The position numbers and the translations under genes are program-made. The notes beneath the pieces are model-generated. The model saw nothing but the letters and a program-made list of their open reading frames with translations, did not search any database and was not told the DNA's origin. Shown one piece after another: positions 1-7,255 of a DNA stretch of 64,000 nucleotides (the first letter of the stretch is position 1; every line of letters begins with the position of its first letter). Source of the DNA: an uncultured Prevotellaceae bacterium. Its GTDB lineage: Bacteria > Bacteroidota > Bacteroidia > Bacteroidales > Bacteroidaceae. Location: the NCBI GenBank assembly GCA_900318815.1, contig ONMA01000001.1, positions 52,210-116,209 of the forward strand, read 5' to 3'.

Positions 1-128
1 ATACAGGTAGCTGCCGAAGCTGACGAGTGCCCATATCATCAGGGCAATGAGTAGCAGAAAGATAATAAGGACTACGGCTGACTGCCAGGCCCGTTGGTTA
101 ACCTGCTTGATGATGGTCTCGTCACCGT

Positions 129-164
129 CCGCTCGAACTTGTTCGCTTTGCTTGTCAAAGAACG
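129..164 (-). repeat. Family-A double-hairpin repeat, copy A1 (in DUF4112 gene)
   Basis: 36 bp, identical to copy A2. On the minus strand: CGTT, stem 1 CTTTG/CAAAG, stem 2 CGAAC-AA-GTTCG, then AGCGG. It brings a TGA and a frame change into the gene. Confidence 0.85.
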
Positions 165-225
165 AAGCCCTGAATCATCTGCATGTTCTGGATGTTGGCT
201 CGATGGAAGAAATCGATAACGTCGC

Positions 226-261
226 CCGCTCGAACTTGTTCGCTTTGCTTGTCAAAGAACG
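226..261 (-). repeat. Family-A double-hairpin repeat, copy A2 (in DUF4112 gene)
   Basis: Identical 36 bp to A1, same orientation, 97 bp away in the same gene. Host protein sequence continues on both sides, so the repeat looks like an insertion. Confidence 0.85.
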
Positions 262-504
262 AAAAAAGGAATCATACCCATCAGCACATCACGGAGGGCA
301 TTATTCAGGACGGCCAATGTAAGAGGAATGCTCTTGATGACTCTCGACGAGAAATAGACGAACGGCACAACGCTGAGCAAGGCAATGGCATCACCCAGCC
401 AGGAATGATGCCGATGAGCGCATCGAGATAGTATCTATCCATGTAGCGCGTCAGCCCGTTCATCGTCTGATAGGCCTTATTGTCCATCAAACGCTTGCGC
501 CGCA

Positions 505-538
505 GTTCTTTGCGATGCAAAGCGGCAGAGCCGAGCGC
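505..538 (+). repeat. Family-A double-hairpin repeat, copy A3 (in frame in DUF4112 gene)
   Basis: GTT, stem 1 CTTTGC-GAT-GCAAAG, stem 2 CGGC-AGA-GCCG, then AGCGC. It has the opposite orientation to A1/A2 and is read through in frame as ALGSAALHRKEL. Confidence 0.75.
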
Positions 539-572
539 ACGCTTCTCATCGTTGTTCATGCTGTCTTAATTG

Positions 573-841
573 TTACATAATCCGCATAGCCAACCTTACC
601 AGTTCCTGATAAGGCAGACCGCCGACCTGACGCTCTATCTGACCGTCTTTCGTAATGAAGAACAGCGTAGGTATCGACTGGATGCGGGCTGCTCTTCATA
701 CTCTTGCGCCAGACGTTTAAGCATGGGAGCCAAAGCCTGACAAGGGCCGCACCATGTGGCGTAGAAATCGATGATGACAGGCGTAACTCCTGTATAGTTG
801 TAGCCTCTGAGATATTGCTGATAATCTTTGATATTCTCCAT
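573..841 (-). pseudogene. Thioredoxin-like protein with internal deletion and frameshift
   Basis: Starts [13 protein letters not shown] and carries the thioredoxin active site [12 protein letters not shown]. After RLAQEYEEQ the open frame drifts. The normal continuation is found in another frame, with the cis-proline region [15 protein letters not shown] and the end VRLAMRIM followed by TAA at 573. The stretch between the active-site helix and IQSIPT is about 20-25 residues shorter than in ordinary thioredoxins, so a deletion of roughly 65-75 bp that also shifts the frame explains the data. The gene starts 4 bp after the stop of the upstream ferredoxin gene. It would have been a cytoplasmic disulfide reductase; as written it should not make a complete fold. 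Assembly error is possible. Confidence 0.75.
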
Positions 842-845
842 AATC

Positions 846-1544
846 TTAATGCTTCAAAGTAATAATCTTCGTGGGACAGGCCAGTACGCACTTACCACAC
901 TTCAGACAGTCGGGATGCAAATAACCGATTTCCTCGCCACGGGAGTCGTAGGGCGTGAGCTCCATCGGGCAGACGCGGGCGCACTGCTTGCATTTCATCT
1001 GACAGGCACTCGACACGTGGATATTCGTGAATGCCTTGGGCAGTGGTGCTTTCTTAGGTGCTACCCAGTTGGAGATGGTTCCCATGGGACAGAACGAACA
1101 CCATGTGCGTGGTGCATAGATGAAAGAAAACGTGACACCAACGATGGTGGTCATCACGATAATCGTCCAGAAAACCTTACCTATACCAGCCCACATAGCC
1201 AGTCCTCCATCGCTCCAAGGTACGAAACTCAGCTGGATGCCGAACATAGTGAAGATGAAGAACACCATAAACAGGCGGAAACCGAAGGTACGCACAAATT
1301 TGGGAATCGGACGATGGGGTGAATATTTCGAGAGCAATCTGTCGTACATATTGCCACGAGGACACACATGTCCGCACCACCAGCGACCTTTAAAGATGCT
1401 CGTCACCACAGGGTCGATCATACAGATGATGGCCAACAGGCCAATCACAGGGAAGAACCAGCCGAGGATGATGTAGGCGATGATGATCCAGTAGAGCGGC
1501 AGCCCTGGTGTCTCGAAGTGACGGTGGAAACGCTTCTGTGCCAT
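846..1544 (-). CDS. 4Fe-4S polyferredoxin membrane protein (NapH/CcoG-like)
   Basis: A 232-aa membrane protein. The first segment ([17 protein letters not shown]) is followed by CGHVCPRG, two more membrane segments, CSFCPMG and, at the C-terminus, two ferredoxin-type clusters ([13 protein letters not shown] and [12 protein letters not shown]). The pattern CxxxCP-CxxCP-2x[4Fe-4S] is that of polyferredoxins such as NapH and CcoG, which pass electrons at the inner face of the membrane. The start MAQKRF is preferred over an ATG two codons upstream, which would lie next to the previous stop at 1554. It is the only intact gene in the distal half of the operon. The electron partner cannot be told from the sequence. 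Confidence 0.85.
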   Translation of the reverse strand: MAQKRFHRHFETPGLPLYWIIIAYIILGWFFPVIGLLAIICMIDPVVTSIFKGRWWCGHVCPRGNMYDRLLSKYSPHRPIPKFVRTFGFRLFMVFFIFTMFGIQLSFVPWSDGGLAMWAGIGKVFWTIIVMTTIVGVTFSFIYAPRTWCSFCPMGTISNWVAPKKAPLPKAFTNIHVSSACQMKCKQCARVCPMELTPYDSRGEEIGYLHPDCLKCGKCVLACPTKIITLKH

Positions 1545-1553
1545 ATTCAATGT

Positions 1554-1770
1554 TTACTGATACTTTGTGAATTGGTACTTTTTCCTCAGCTCCGACTTCT
1601 TTTCTTCGTCCAGACTGGTGAAATATGCTTTCCACCCTGGGCAGAAATTGATGTGCCCGCTCGACCTATGGTCGCTTGCCAGAGCAAGAACGCCAGAAGC
1701 GGCCCATCAGTGACTTGGGATTCTTCTCGTAATGTGCTCTCAATTTACAATTCTCACATGGTTGTGCCAT
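1554..1770 (-). pseudogene. Small CxxC protein interrupted by a hairpin repeat
   Basis: From ATG at 1770 the frame reads MAQPCENCKLRAHYEKNP and on to GRFWR, then enters a 36-bp family-A repeat (1657-1692) with an in-frame TAG. On the other side, in a different frame, the protein resumes as HINFCPGWKAYFTSLDEEKK and ends KYQFTKYQ with TAA at 1554. Joining the two halves gives a protein of about 60 aa with CxxC and WHINFCPGWK motifs, which resembles a short conserved Bacteroidota protein known to me only as hypothetical. It lies 4 bp after the regulator gene. The uninterrupted protein may bind a metal through its Cys pairs; this is inference. Confidence 0.8.
1657..1692 (-). repeat. Family-A double-hairpin repeat, copy A4
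   Basis: 36 bp. On the minus strand: CGTT, stem 1 CTTGC-TCTG-GCAAG, stem 2 CGACC-ATA-GGTCG, then AGCGG. Both stems differ from A1 but keep their pairing. It interrupts the small CxxC gene. Confidence 0.85.
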
Positions 1771-1774
1771 AATT

Positions 1775-2153
1775 CTATTTCTCCTTATTCTTTAATGTTT
1801 CAATAATCGTGTCGAGTTCACTGGCAAACTTTGCATAGTCATCCAGTTGGAAAGGACAAGCTTTGAGCTCTTTGCCCATACCTGCAGGGATAATGGCGTA
1901 TGCCTGTTCCCACGATGCCAAGCTTCTCCATACGCTGGAGTAGTGGTGTGACTGTGTTTGTTTCGAGCAACAGCCGATGGGCTATGTCGTTCACAGGCTG
2001 AGAGTCCTGCTCCCAAAGCACCATCAGAACGAGATACTGAGGGTAGGTGATACCCAGCTCATTCAGCATCGGCGTATAGGCCTGGGTGATGAGTCGTGCT
2101 GCCGTATAGAGACGGAAGCATATCTGCTTGTCGAGTCGCAATTCTTCGTGCAT
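1775..2153 (-). pseudogene. ohrR: OhrR-type MarR peroxide regulator lacking its wing (frameshift/deletion)
   Basis: The N-terminal half matches OhrR closely: LDKQICFRLYTAARLITQAY with the reactive cysteine at C12, then LNELGITYPQYLVLMVLWEQ and the recognition-helix region TVTPLLQRMEKLGIV. The beta-hairpin wing that should follow is missing. The C-terminal helix (EQAYAIIPAGM to LDTIIETLKNKEK, stop at 1775) is found in another frame, so about 80-90 bp are lost with a frameshift. OhrR represses organic-peroxide defense genes and releases DNA when its cysteine is oxidised. The intact gene would have controlled the glutathione peroxidase just upstream, whose promoter carries two palindromes. As written it should not bind DNA normally. 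Assembly error is the alternative. Confidence 0.75.
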
Positions 2154-2158
2154 AATTT

Positions 2159-2202
2159 TTCACTTTTCACTCTTCACTTTTTACTCTTCACTTTTCACTT
2201 CT
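2159..2202. repeat. Heptamer tandem repeat TTCACTY
   Basis: About six 7-bp units (TTCACTT, TTCACTC, TTTACTC) fill the gap between the peroxidase stop and the regulator start. The same heptamer, on the other strand, builds the 39-bp repeats inside ttcA. Confidence 0.8.
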
Positions 2203-2743
2203 ACAACATGGCCTCTATGTCCTTCTCGAAGTCTTTAGGTTCTGTGGTTGGCGCATAGCGTTTGATGGTCTCACCGTCCTTCGAAATCAGAAACTTGGTG
2301 AAGTTCCATTTGATGTCGCTGTCCTTCTCCACGCTCTTGCTGATGGCCTTGAAAAGAGTCTTGGCTGCCTTAGCCTTCAGACCGTTGTATTCCTCGGTGG
2401 GAGCCTGAGCCTTCAGATATTCAAAGATGGGCTGGGCATCGGGACCGTTGACGTCACCTTTCTTCATAATCTGGAAGGTCACACCGTAGTTCAGTTGGCA
2501 GAACTCCTCAATCTTGCTGTCCTCTGCAGGATCCTGCTCCTTGAACTGGTTGCAGGGGAATCCGACAATCACCAGACCTTTATCCTTATACTTCTGGTTC
2601 AGCTCCTCCAGTCCTGCAAACTGAGGCGTAAACCCACACTTGCTGGCTGTGTTCACCACCAGCAATACCTTACCCTGAAATTGTGAGAAATCAATCTCCT
2701 TACCCTTGCTCGTCTGAGCCTTGAAATCATAAATCTTTGCCAT
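2201..2743 (-). CDS. Glutathione peroxidase family protein
   Basis: 180 aa, a usual length for bacterial cysteine GPx/BtuE-like proteins. The catalytic tetrad can be read: C36 in NTASKCGFTPQ, Q70 in NQFKEQDP, and W146-N147 in KWNFTKFLI. These enzymes reduce organic hydroperoxides and, in bacteria, usually take electrons from thioredoxin; a thioredoxin gene lies downstream in the same operon. It is the first gene after a Bacteroidota promoter and two OhrR-like palindromes, and is followed after 47 bp of heptamer repeats by the ohrR remnant. It looks intact. Physiological substrate and reductant are inferred. Confidence 0.92.
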   Translation of the reverse strand: MAKIYDFKAQTSKGKEIDFSQFQGKVLLVVNTASKCGFTPQFAGLEELNQKYKDKGLVIVGFPCNQFKEQDPAEDSKIEEFCQLNYGVTFQIMKKGDVNGPDAQPIFEYLKAQAPTEEYNGLKAKAAKTLFKAISKSVEKDSDIKWNFTKFLISKDGETIKRYAPTTEPKDFEKDIEAML

Positions 2744-2772
2744 ATCTTTATTTTATTTGTATCGTTTACGAC

Positions 2773-2803
2773 GCAAAGGTAAGGATAATATTTTATATCG
2801 CAA
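2773..2803 (-). promoter_or_regulatory. Promoter of the glutathione peroxidase operon
   Basis: Minus strand: TTG (2801-2803), 19 bp, then TACCTTTGC (2773-2781), matching the Bacteroidota -33/-7 pattern. It lies about 30 bp upstream of the start codon. Confidence 0.75.
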
Positions 2804-2808
2804 GCGAT
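2797..2808. promoter_or_regulatory. Palindrome 1, likely OhrR operator
   Basis: ATCGC-AA-GCGAT, a 5+2+5 perfect dyad overlapping the -33 element of the peroxidase promoter. Regulation is inferred from the neighbouring ohrR. Confidence 0.6.
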
Positions 2809-2838
2809 TTATTGAAAACTTTAAGAGAGTTTAACAAT

Positions 2839-2854
2839 ATATCGTCTGCGATAT
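2839..2854. promoter_or_regulatory. Palindrome 2, likely OhrR operator
   Basis: ATATCG-TCTG-CGATAT, a 6+4+6 perfect dyad about 44 bp from palindrome 1 (centre to centre), sharing the ATCG/CGAT core. Confidence 0.55.
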
Positions 2855-2881
2855 AATACGGTTCAGGATGGACAATAATTA

Positions 2882-3271
2882 TTATACGACCTCCATACCG
2901 AATGGTGACAGGGCCAGCTTTGCCAGCCGGAAGTGCATCTTTCCCCAGGGGAAGCCGATGATGGTGATGCAGAGCAGCAGGCCGTAGAAGACGATGGTGA
3001 GCACCAATCGTCTGTGGGTGAGGCAGATCCAGATGCCGCCCACGAAGAACCACAGCACATTCATGAACGTGCTCAGGCAACTGGGCTGTGATGGTTTCCG
3101 CTTCACCTTAGAGCCAAACGGCCAGATGGCCAGCACGCCCAGCTTCATGCTCTGCAAACCGAACGGGATGCCGATGATGGTTATCATCAGAACCAGTCCT
3201 GCAATGAAATACTCGATGGCAGTATGTAGTCCGCCAAAAATCAGCCAGATGATGTTTCCTAATATCTTCAT
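2882..3271 (-). CDS. yccF: YccF domain inner-membrane protein
   Basis: 129 aa starting MKILGNIIWLIFGG. Two copies of the YccF pattern are visible: TIIGIPFGLQSMKLG with IWPFG, and TIIGFPWGKMHFRLAKLAL with SPFG, each preceded by a hydrophobic segment. This duplicated short domain defines the YccF (DUF307) family of small inner-membrane proteins of unknown function. A longer upstream start would run into the preceding ferredoxin gene and is rejected. It ends the upstream transcription unit, 11 bp after the ferredoxin stop and before the peroxidase promoter region. Confidence 0.85.
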   Translation of the reverse strand: MKILGNIIWLIFGGLHTAIEYFIAGLVLMITIIGIPFGLQSMKLGVLAIWPFGSKVKRKPSQPSCLSTFMNVLWFFVGGIWICLTHRRLVLTIVFYGLLLCITIIGFPWGKMHFRLAKLALSPFGMEVV

Positions 3272-3282
3272 TGTATTGCAAT

Positions 3283-4104
3283 TCAAACAGACAAAGCTTT
3301 TGTTGGACAGGCCTTCGTACACTTCTGACAGAGGATGCACTCTGTAGCATTCTTGCGAATGCGAGCGTTCTTGTTCACCTCGACCTCCATCGGACAGGCC
3401 TTCAGGCATTTCCCACAACTGATGCACTTGTCCTCATCACACTTAATGCGAATCAGGGAGTAATAGCTCATCGGCTTCAAGAACACCGTTATGGGGCAGA
3501 TGTACTTGCAGAAGGCGCGATTGTCCTTCAGCAGGATAGCGAGGGTGATGCCGACTGCATAATAGAAGATGTTGCCCGCGACGAAGAGCGTGAACATGGT
3601 GTAGGCATTGGCTTTTCCAAGCCAGATCAAAAGCAGGACGATGGCCAGCGAAAGACCGAACATAATATATCGGATGAATCCCCAGTTTTTCCTGGATTCC
3701 TTAGGCTGCTTATATGGCAGTAGGTCAAGAATCATGGCCGTCCAGCAGGCATATCCGCACCATCCTCTGCCGAACAACAATGGGCCGAAAATCTTGGCGA
3801 TGGCATAGTGGAGCGTACCTGCTCCCCAGACTCCACATAGTAGATAATACCACAGTCCCTCGATTTGCATGTTCTCACGGCATATCAGGCCGAGGAACAC
3901 AAGCATATAAGTACCTACGCCAAATTGAGTGAACTCCCTGGCGTACTTCCAGCCTGCAGCAAACAGGATTCCCCCGAAGCCGATGCAGAAGCCGATATAC
4001 GAGAAGTTCAACAGGAAGAACAAGTTGCCTGTTGCCTGCCACAGCCAAATGGCAATAGCTTCGAATACCAACCACAGAATGATGGAAGAGCGGTATTTTT
4101 TCAT
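3283..4104 (-). CDS. 4Fe-4S polyferredoxin membrane protein, second paralogue
   Basis: 273 aa. Several hydrophobic segments are followed by GRGWCGYACW, CKYICPITV and, at the C-terminus, two ferredoxin clusters (CISCGKCLKACP and CILCQKCTKACP). The architecture is the same as the 846-1544 gene but the sequences differ clearly. A membrane electron-transfer role at the cytoplasmic face is expected for this family. It starts 2 bp after the ybjQ stop and ends 11 bp before yccF, so the three are co-transcribed. The partner enzyme is not present in the window. Confidence 0.85.
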   Translation of the reverse strand: MKKYRSSIILWLVFEAIAIWLWQATGNLFFLLNFSYIGFCIGFGGILFAAGWKYAREFTQFGVGTYMLVFLGLICRENMQIEGLWYYLLCGVWGAGTLHYAIAKIFGPLLFGRGWCGYACWTAMILDLLPYKQPKESRKNWGFIRYIMFGLSLAIVLLLIWLGKANAYTMFTLFVAGNIFYYAVGITLAILLKDNRAFCKYICPITVFLKPMSYYSLIRIKCDEDKCISCGKCLKACPMEVEVNKNARIRKNATECILCQKCTKACPTKALSV

Positions 4105-4106
4105 TA

Positions 4107-4463
4107 TCAGATTACAACTGCCGTTCCGCTGGTGGCTACCATGAGCATCGAGCCGTTAGCACCGACGGTCTCGTAGTCGATGTCGATGCCTACGATGGCA
4201 TTCTTGCGTCCCGCTGGTAGCAAGCGAGCAGAGCTCGAGCGGGCTCCCATAGCCTGAGCACGCTGCATCATCTCCTGCATGGAGGTGTCCTTGGCTTCGG
4301 AAAGCACTTTCTCATAAGCGCCTGCACGACCGCCTACGATGTCGCGGATGCCAGCAAACAGATCCTTGAACATGTTAGCACCGATAATGGTTTCACCTGT
4401 CACAATACCTTTGTACTCACGGATGGTGTGACCTTCAATTTGTGGGGTTGTTGAGAGTATCAT
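4107..4463 (-). CDS. ybjQ: YbjQ/UPF0145 family protein with an in-frame hairpin-repeat insertion
   Basis: 118 aa. The family pattern is clear: [20 protein letters not shown], then [28 protein letters not shown], and [14 protein letters not shown] near the end. Between AMGA and NAIVG there are 13 extra residues ([13 protein letters not shown]) encoded by 39 bp that carry a family-A double hairpin (4201-4242). In ordinary members the two blocks join directly (LGANAVVG type), so the extra segment is an insertion that keeps the frame. YbjQ proteins form pentamers of unknown role. It is first in the unit ybjQ-ferredoxin-yccF. Confidence 0.85.
   Translation of the reverse strand: MILSTTPQIEGHTIREYKGIVTGETIIGANMFKDLFAGIRDIVGGRAGAYEKVLSEAKDTSMQEMMQRAQAMGARSSSARLLPAGRKNAIVGIDIDYETVGANGSMLMVATSGTAVVI
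4201..4242 (+). repeat. Family-A double-hairpin repeat, copy A5 (in frame in ybjQ)
   Basis: Stem 1 CTTGC/GCAAG with a 12-nt loop, stem 2 CGAGC-AGA-GCTCG, then AGCGG. It adds 13 codons to ybjQ without breaking the frame. Confidence 0.8.
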
Positions 4464-4514
4464 AATCGTTTCTTTAAAAGTTTCTATCTGTTAGACGTAA
4501 GGAGGAAGGAAAAA

Positions 4515-4547
4515 GTTCTTGCTTAGGCAAGCGGCAAAGCCGAGCGG
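4515..4547 (+). repeat. Family-A double-hairpin repeat, copy A6
   Basis: GTT, CTTGC-TTAG-GCAAG, CGGC-AAA-GCCG, AGCGG. Intergenic, in tandem with A7. Confidence 0.85.
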
Positions 4548-4579
4548 CTCTTGCTTAGGCAAGCGGCAAAGCCGAGCGG
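4548..4579 (+). repeat. Family-A double-hairpin repeat, copy A7
   Basis: Direct tandem copy of A6 (stems CTTGC/GCAAG and CGGC/GCCG, then AGCGG), between ybjQ and the DUF262 operon. Confidence 0.85.
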
Positions 4580-4638
4580 CATCATTACAAATGTTCTCCT
4601 ATTATTTTCTCCATCCAAATCATATCATACCAGCGTCC

Positions 4639-4670
4639 GCGCTCGGCTTTGCCGCTTTGCTTTGCAAATA
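4639..4670 (-). repeat. Family-A double-hairpin repeat, copy A8
   Basis: Minus strand: TTTGC-AAA-GCAAA, then CGGC-AAA-GCCG, then AGCGC. It lies just beyond the 3' end of the defense cassette, inverted relative to A6/A7. Confidence 0.8.
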
Positions 4671-4697
4671 TCTTAAAACTTTATAAAAGAACTATAT

Positions 4698-7250
4698 CTA
4701 GATGTTTGATAATCTCTCGGTGACTATTACTACCTTTTTATAAACTGATTCCTCTGATGAAGAACACCATTCGTATGAATTGTCTACTTCGCTTCTTGTA
4801 AATCCGACATCTTCAAGTATGTAAACAAGTTCATTTGGATAATCAGTTCTTTTCTCGTTGTCAAATGCAAATGATACCCAAAACCTTTCGAGATTCCAAC
4901 TATCATTTATTGATGCTTGAATTTCAATGTGATATTTATTTCGTTTATACTTATATTCAGAGAATAGAATGGTTGGGATGATGTCACCAGTCTTTTGCTC
5001 AATGTAATTCATATTGAATATAGAAGCAAACTTGAAACCATTTTCTGAAAACTTTTTTAGCCATAGATGATAAGTGTAGAACTCCACATGATATGAATTT
5101 CGAAACCAATATCTAAGAATAAGTAATTGGTCTTCATCGAAAGCCATAAAACCTTTTTCGGAAATTTTGAATAGTTCTGGAGTAGATATTAATAGGTCTC
5201 TCCATTTACTACCTGTTTGAACATTTTTACATTGCATTTCATAAGAATGCGTAATGTCACTCATGTCTAGAACATTATCAAAGGTGGCCTTTACATATTC
5301 CTGACTCAGGATGAGTTCTTCTTTAGTTTCATTGATTCGTAAGAGTCTTTTCCAACTATAGTCGCGTTTTACATTTTTCGCAACTGTTTCTGTTGAAAGC
5401 AAATTGTATCTGTTGGATGCCTCCATAAGATAATCGCCTTGTGCAAGGACAGCTCGTTCAAAGCAGTAATCTTTATCATTATATCTGATTCCAGTTGTAT
5501 CCAAATCAAACATGTGAGATGCAATCTGGGCATATCGTTTGAAAAGACTGAGCTTCTTGGACTCTTCTCCTGATGACCAACTCAGAGCGTGATCCTGTTT
5601 ATAATCGTTACATATACCAGAGAACTGGAGAATGAAACCAATCTGACCATTGAAATACGGATGCTTTTCAGTATTCTCGATGGGTAATTTCCACTCTTTA
5701 CGATCTACAAGTTGTGCTTTGATACATTCCTCTGTACATTGGTGAACAGCAAAACCAGTTATTGAATGGTTCTTGAGATAATCTATAATGGTCGGGGCAT
5801 TAGGCAACAATGCATTTACAGACCTGATAGCACGTGCCATGTCATCATTACCATCTATGATTGAATTGTCAGGATGTGAGATGTTATGGACAACTCTCAT
5901 CCATTCATCAATGCCATCGCCATTGCATTTATTGGTAATTAAGTACTGTACATAAGCATAGAATTGAATACGTTCATTTCGCGTCAGATTATTTTCAATT
6001 ACCTTCTTGAAAATATCATCTTCGTCAAAATAGAACTTATAGTCTTCTGATACATAATGTTTAATACCGTCTTTCCCGTTGTATAAGGCATCAAGGGCAT
6101 CAACCAATTTCAGAATGGCTTCTTTTGAAAGAGCCTTGGTGGATTCGTATTTATTGAAGGTGAGACTCTTGTAATCTGTGTCTGAACTCATTAACACGTC
6201 AAAGGTTTCATCAGATGTGGCTTTCTGAGGCAACTCCACTTTTGAAGCATAATGACATGTAAGGATGACACGTATGAAGTTCTCAATATAAGAATCAAGG
6301 TAGTGAGCCTTACCTTTCTTACAGTATTGCCAGAACAAAGTAGTCCACTTCGTATCAATATTGTAGGAGAAGTATTTGTAGAGATCTACTTCTGTTTCCG
6401 TAGATGAATACTTAATATGAAACCTTTGATTCCGTAATGCCGTATCGTTACTGAGTAATCCCTTGATATATTGCTCAAACTTGGCTTTGAAGTTCTCGAA
6501 CTTTGAGAGAGGCTTTCCTCTGGAATTCATCTTGATATACAAATCATCAGTCAACTTATATTCTTTCAAGTCCATGAAGATAAAAGTTATGATAGGATTG
6601 TCCTCGTCCATCAAATTGGAAAAGAACTCTTTTTTTCCGTTAAACTTCAGATAGATGGCATCAAGCATCACAAGCATTGACTGTATGGTTGGGTCGTTAT
6701 TCCAAATCCGATAATACCAATGTTCGTTCTTTATAGTTGCAGATAATGAAGGAATATCGTTGTCATACTTGTCCTTTATCGTGAGAAGATAGTTCATGTC
6801 AACATTGGCCTTCATTAGGGCATCACAGAAATCTATGCTGCTTTGGCGTGTCTCATAAGTAAACTGTGATTTCTCACTATCCAACAGTTTCTCCCTGAAC
6901 TTGTTTTTGAGCTCTTCGTCATCTGAAATCTGATATAGGAACCAGTGAAGAAGGAATAAAGTGGTCAATCTTTGCTGACCATCAAGAGGAATGAAGTGAA
7001 TACGTTCATCATCATCACCTTTCTGTAGAGTACCATAGACGAAATCCAAGTCTCTGTTGGGCTTGTTTTCCTTTAGATAAGTGTAGAGAGCATCCAGAAA
7101 GTCTGTCCTGACTTCTTTCGTGTCATCGTTTGTCCTTCCTTGGGCATAATCTCGTTGAATTATTGGAATTACCAATTTGAAGTTCTTCTGAGAGAAGATT
7201 TTGAAGAACGATAGACGTTCACCTTTATATTCTGTCATATTCTGTGCCAT
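4698..7250 (-). CDS. Long DUF262-domain protein without a recognisable nuclease motif
   Basis: 850 aa. The N-terminus has the two DUF262 signatures, IPIIQRDYAQGR (about 28-39) and PLDGQQRLTTLFLLHWFL (about 88-105), the ParB/Srx-like fold with NTP-binding activity in GmrS-type proteins. The remaining 700 residues show no DUF1524 HNH motif (no DIEH or NLxLL...NxxYGN); I do not recognise the C-terminal half. It starts 5 bp after the stop of the DUF262-DUF1524 gene, so the two are translated as a pair and may form a complex in which only the first carries the nuclease. Last gene of the defense cassette. Base composition is visibly AT-richer than the housekeeping genes, suggesting transfer. Role as a restriction or abortive system is inferred. 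Confidence 0.85.
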   Translation of the reverse strand: MAQNMTEYKGERLSFFKIFSQKNFKLVIPIIQRDYAQGRTNDDTKEVRTDFLDALYTYLKENKPNRDLDFVYGTLQKGDDDERIHFIPLDGQQRLTTLFLLHWFLYQISDDEELKNKFREKLLDSEKSQFTYETRQSSIDFCDALMKANVDMNYLLTIKDKYDNDIPSLSATIKNEHWYYRIWNNDPTIQSMLVMLDAIYLKFNGKKEFFSNLMDEDNPIITFIFMDLKEYKLTDDLYIKMNSRGKPLSKFENFKAKFEQYIKGLLSNDTALRNQRFHIKYSSTETEVDLYKYFSYNIDTKWTTLFWQYCKKGKAHYLDSYIENFIRVILTCHYASKVELPQKATSDETFDVLMSSDTDYKSLTFNKYESTKALSKEAILKLVDALDALYNGKDGIKHYVSEDYKFYFDEDDIFKKVIENNLTRNERIQFYAYVQYLITNKCNGDGIDEWMRVVHNISHPDNSIIDGNDDMARAIRSVNALLPNAPTIIDYLKNHSITGFAVHQCTEECIKAQLVDRKEWKLPIENTEKHPYFNGQIGFILQFSGICNDYKQDHALSWSSGEESKKLSLFKRYAQIASHMFDLDTTGIRYNDKDYCFERAVLAQGDYLMEASNRYNLLSTETVAKNVKRDYSWKRLLRINETKEELILSQEYVKATFDNVLDMSDITHSYEMQCKNVQTGSKWRDLLISTPELFKISEKGFMAFDEDQLLILRYWFRNSYHVEFYTYHLWLKKFSENGFKFASIFNMNYIEQKTGDIIPTILFSEYKYKRNKYHIEIQASINDSWNLERFWVSFAFDNEKRTDYPNELVYILEDVGFTRSEVDNSYEWCSSSEESVYKKVVIVTERLSNI

Positions 7251-7255
7251 AACTT

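Larger units (their letters stand above)
1..559 (-). pseudogene. DUF4112-family membrane protein, disrupted and cut by the window edge
   Basis: The ORF starts at 559 (MNNDEKRAL) and reaches the DUF4112 signature DALIGIIPG. There a base seems to be missing near 392-396: the frame reads GWVMP where another frame gives the expected GDAIALLSVVPFVYF. That second frame continues to LMGMIPFF, is stopped by a TGA inside a 36-bp hairpin repeat (226-261), resumes as GDVIDFFHRAN, is stopped again by an identical repeat (129-164), and resumes in a hydrophobic C-terminal segment (VVLIIFLLLIALMIW) that runs off the left edge. A third repeat (505-538) is in frame near the N-terminus. The gene is last in the redox operon, 13 bp after the thioredoxin stop. 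DUF4112 proteins are small membrane proteins of unknown function. An assembly error could explain the single-base shift but not the inserted repeats. Confidence 0.75.
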
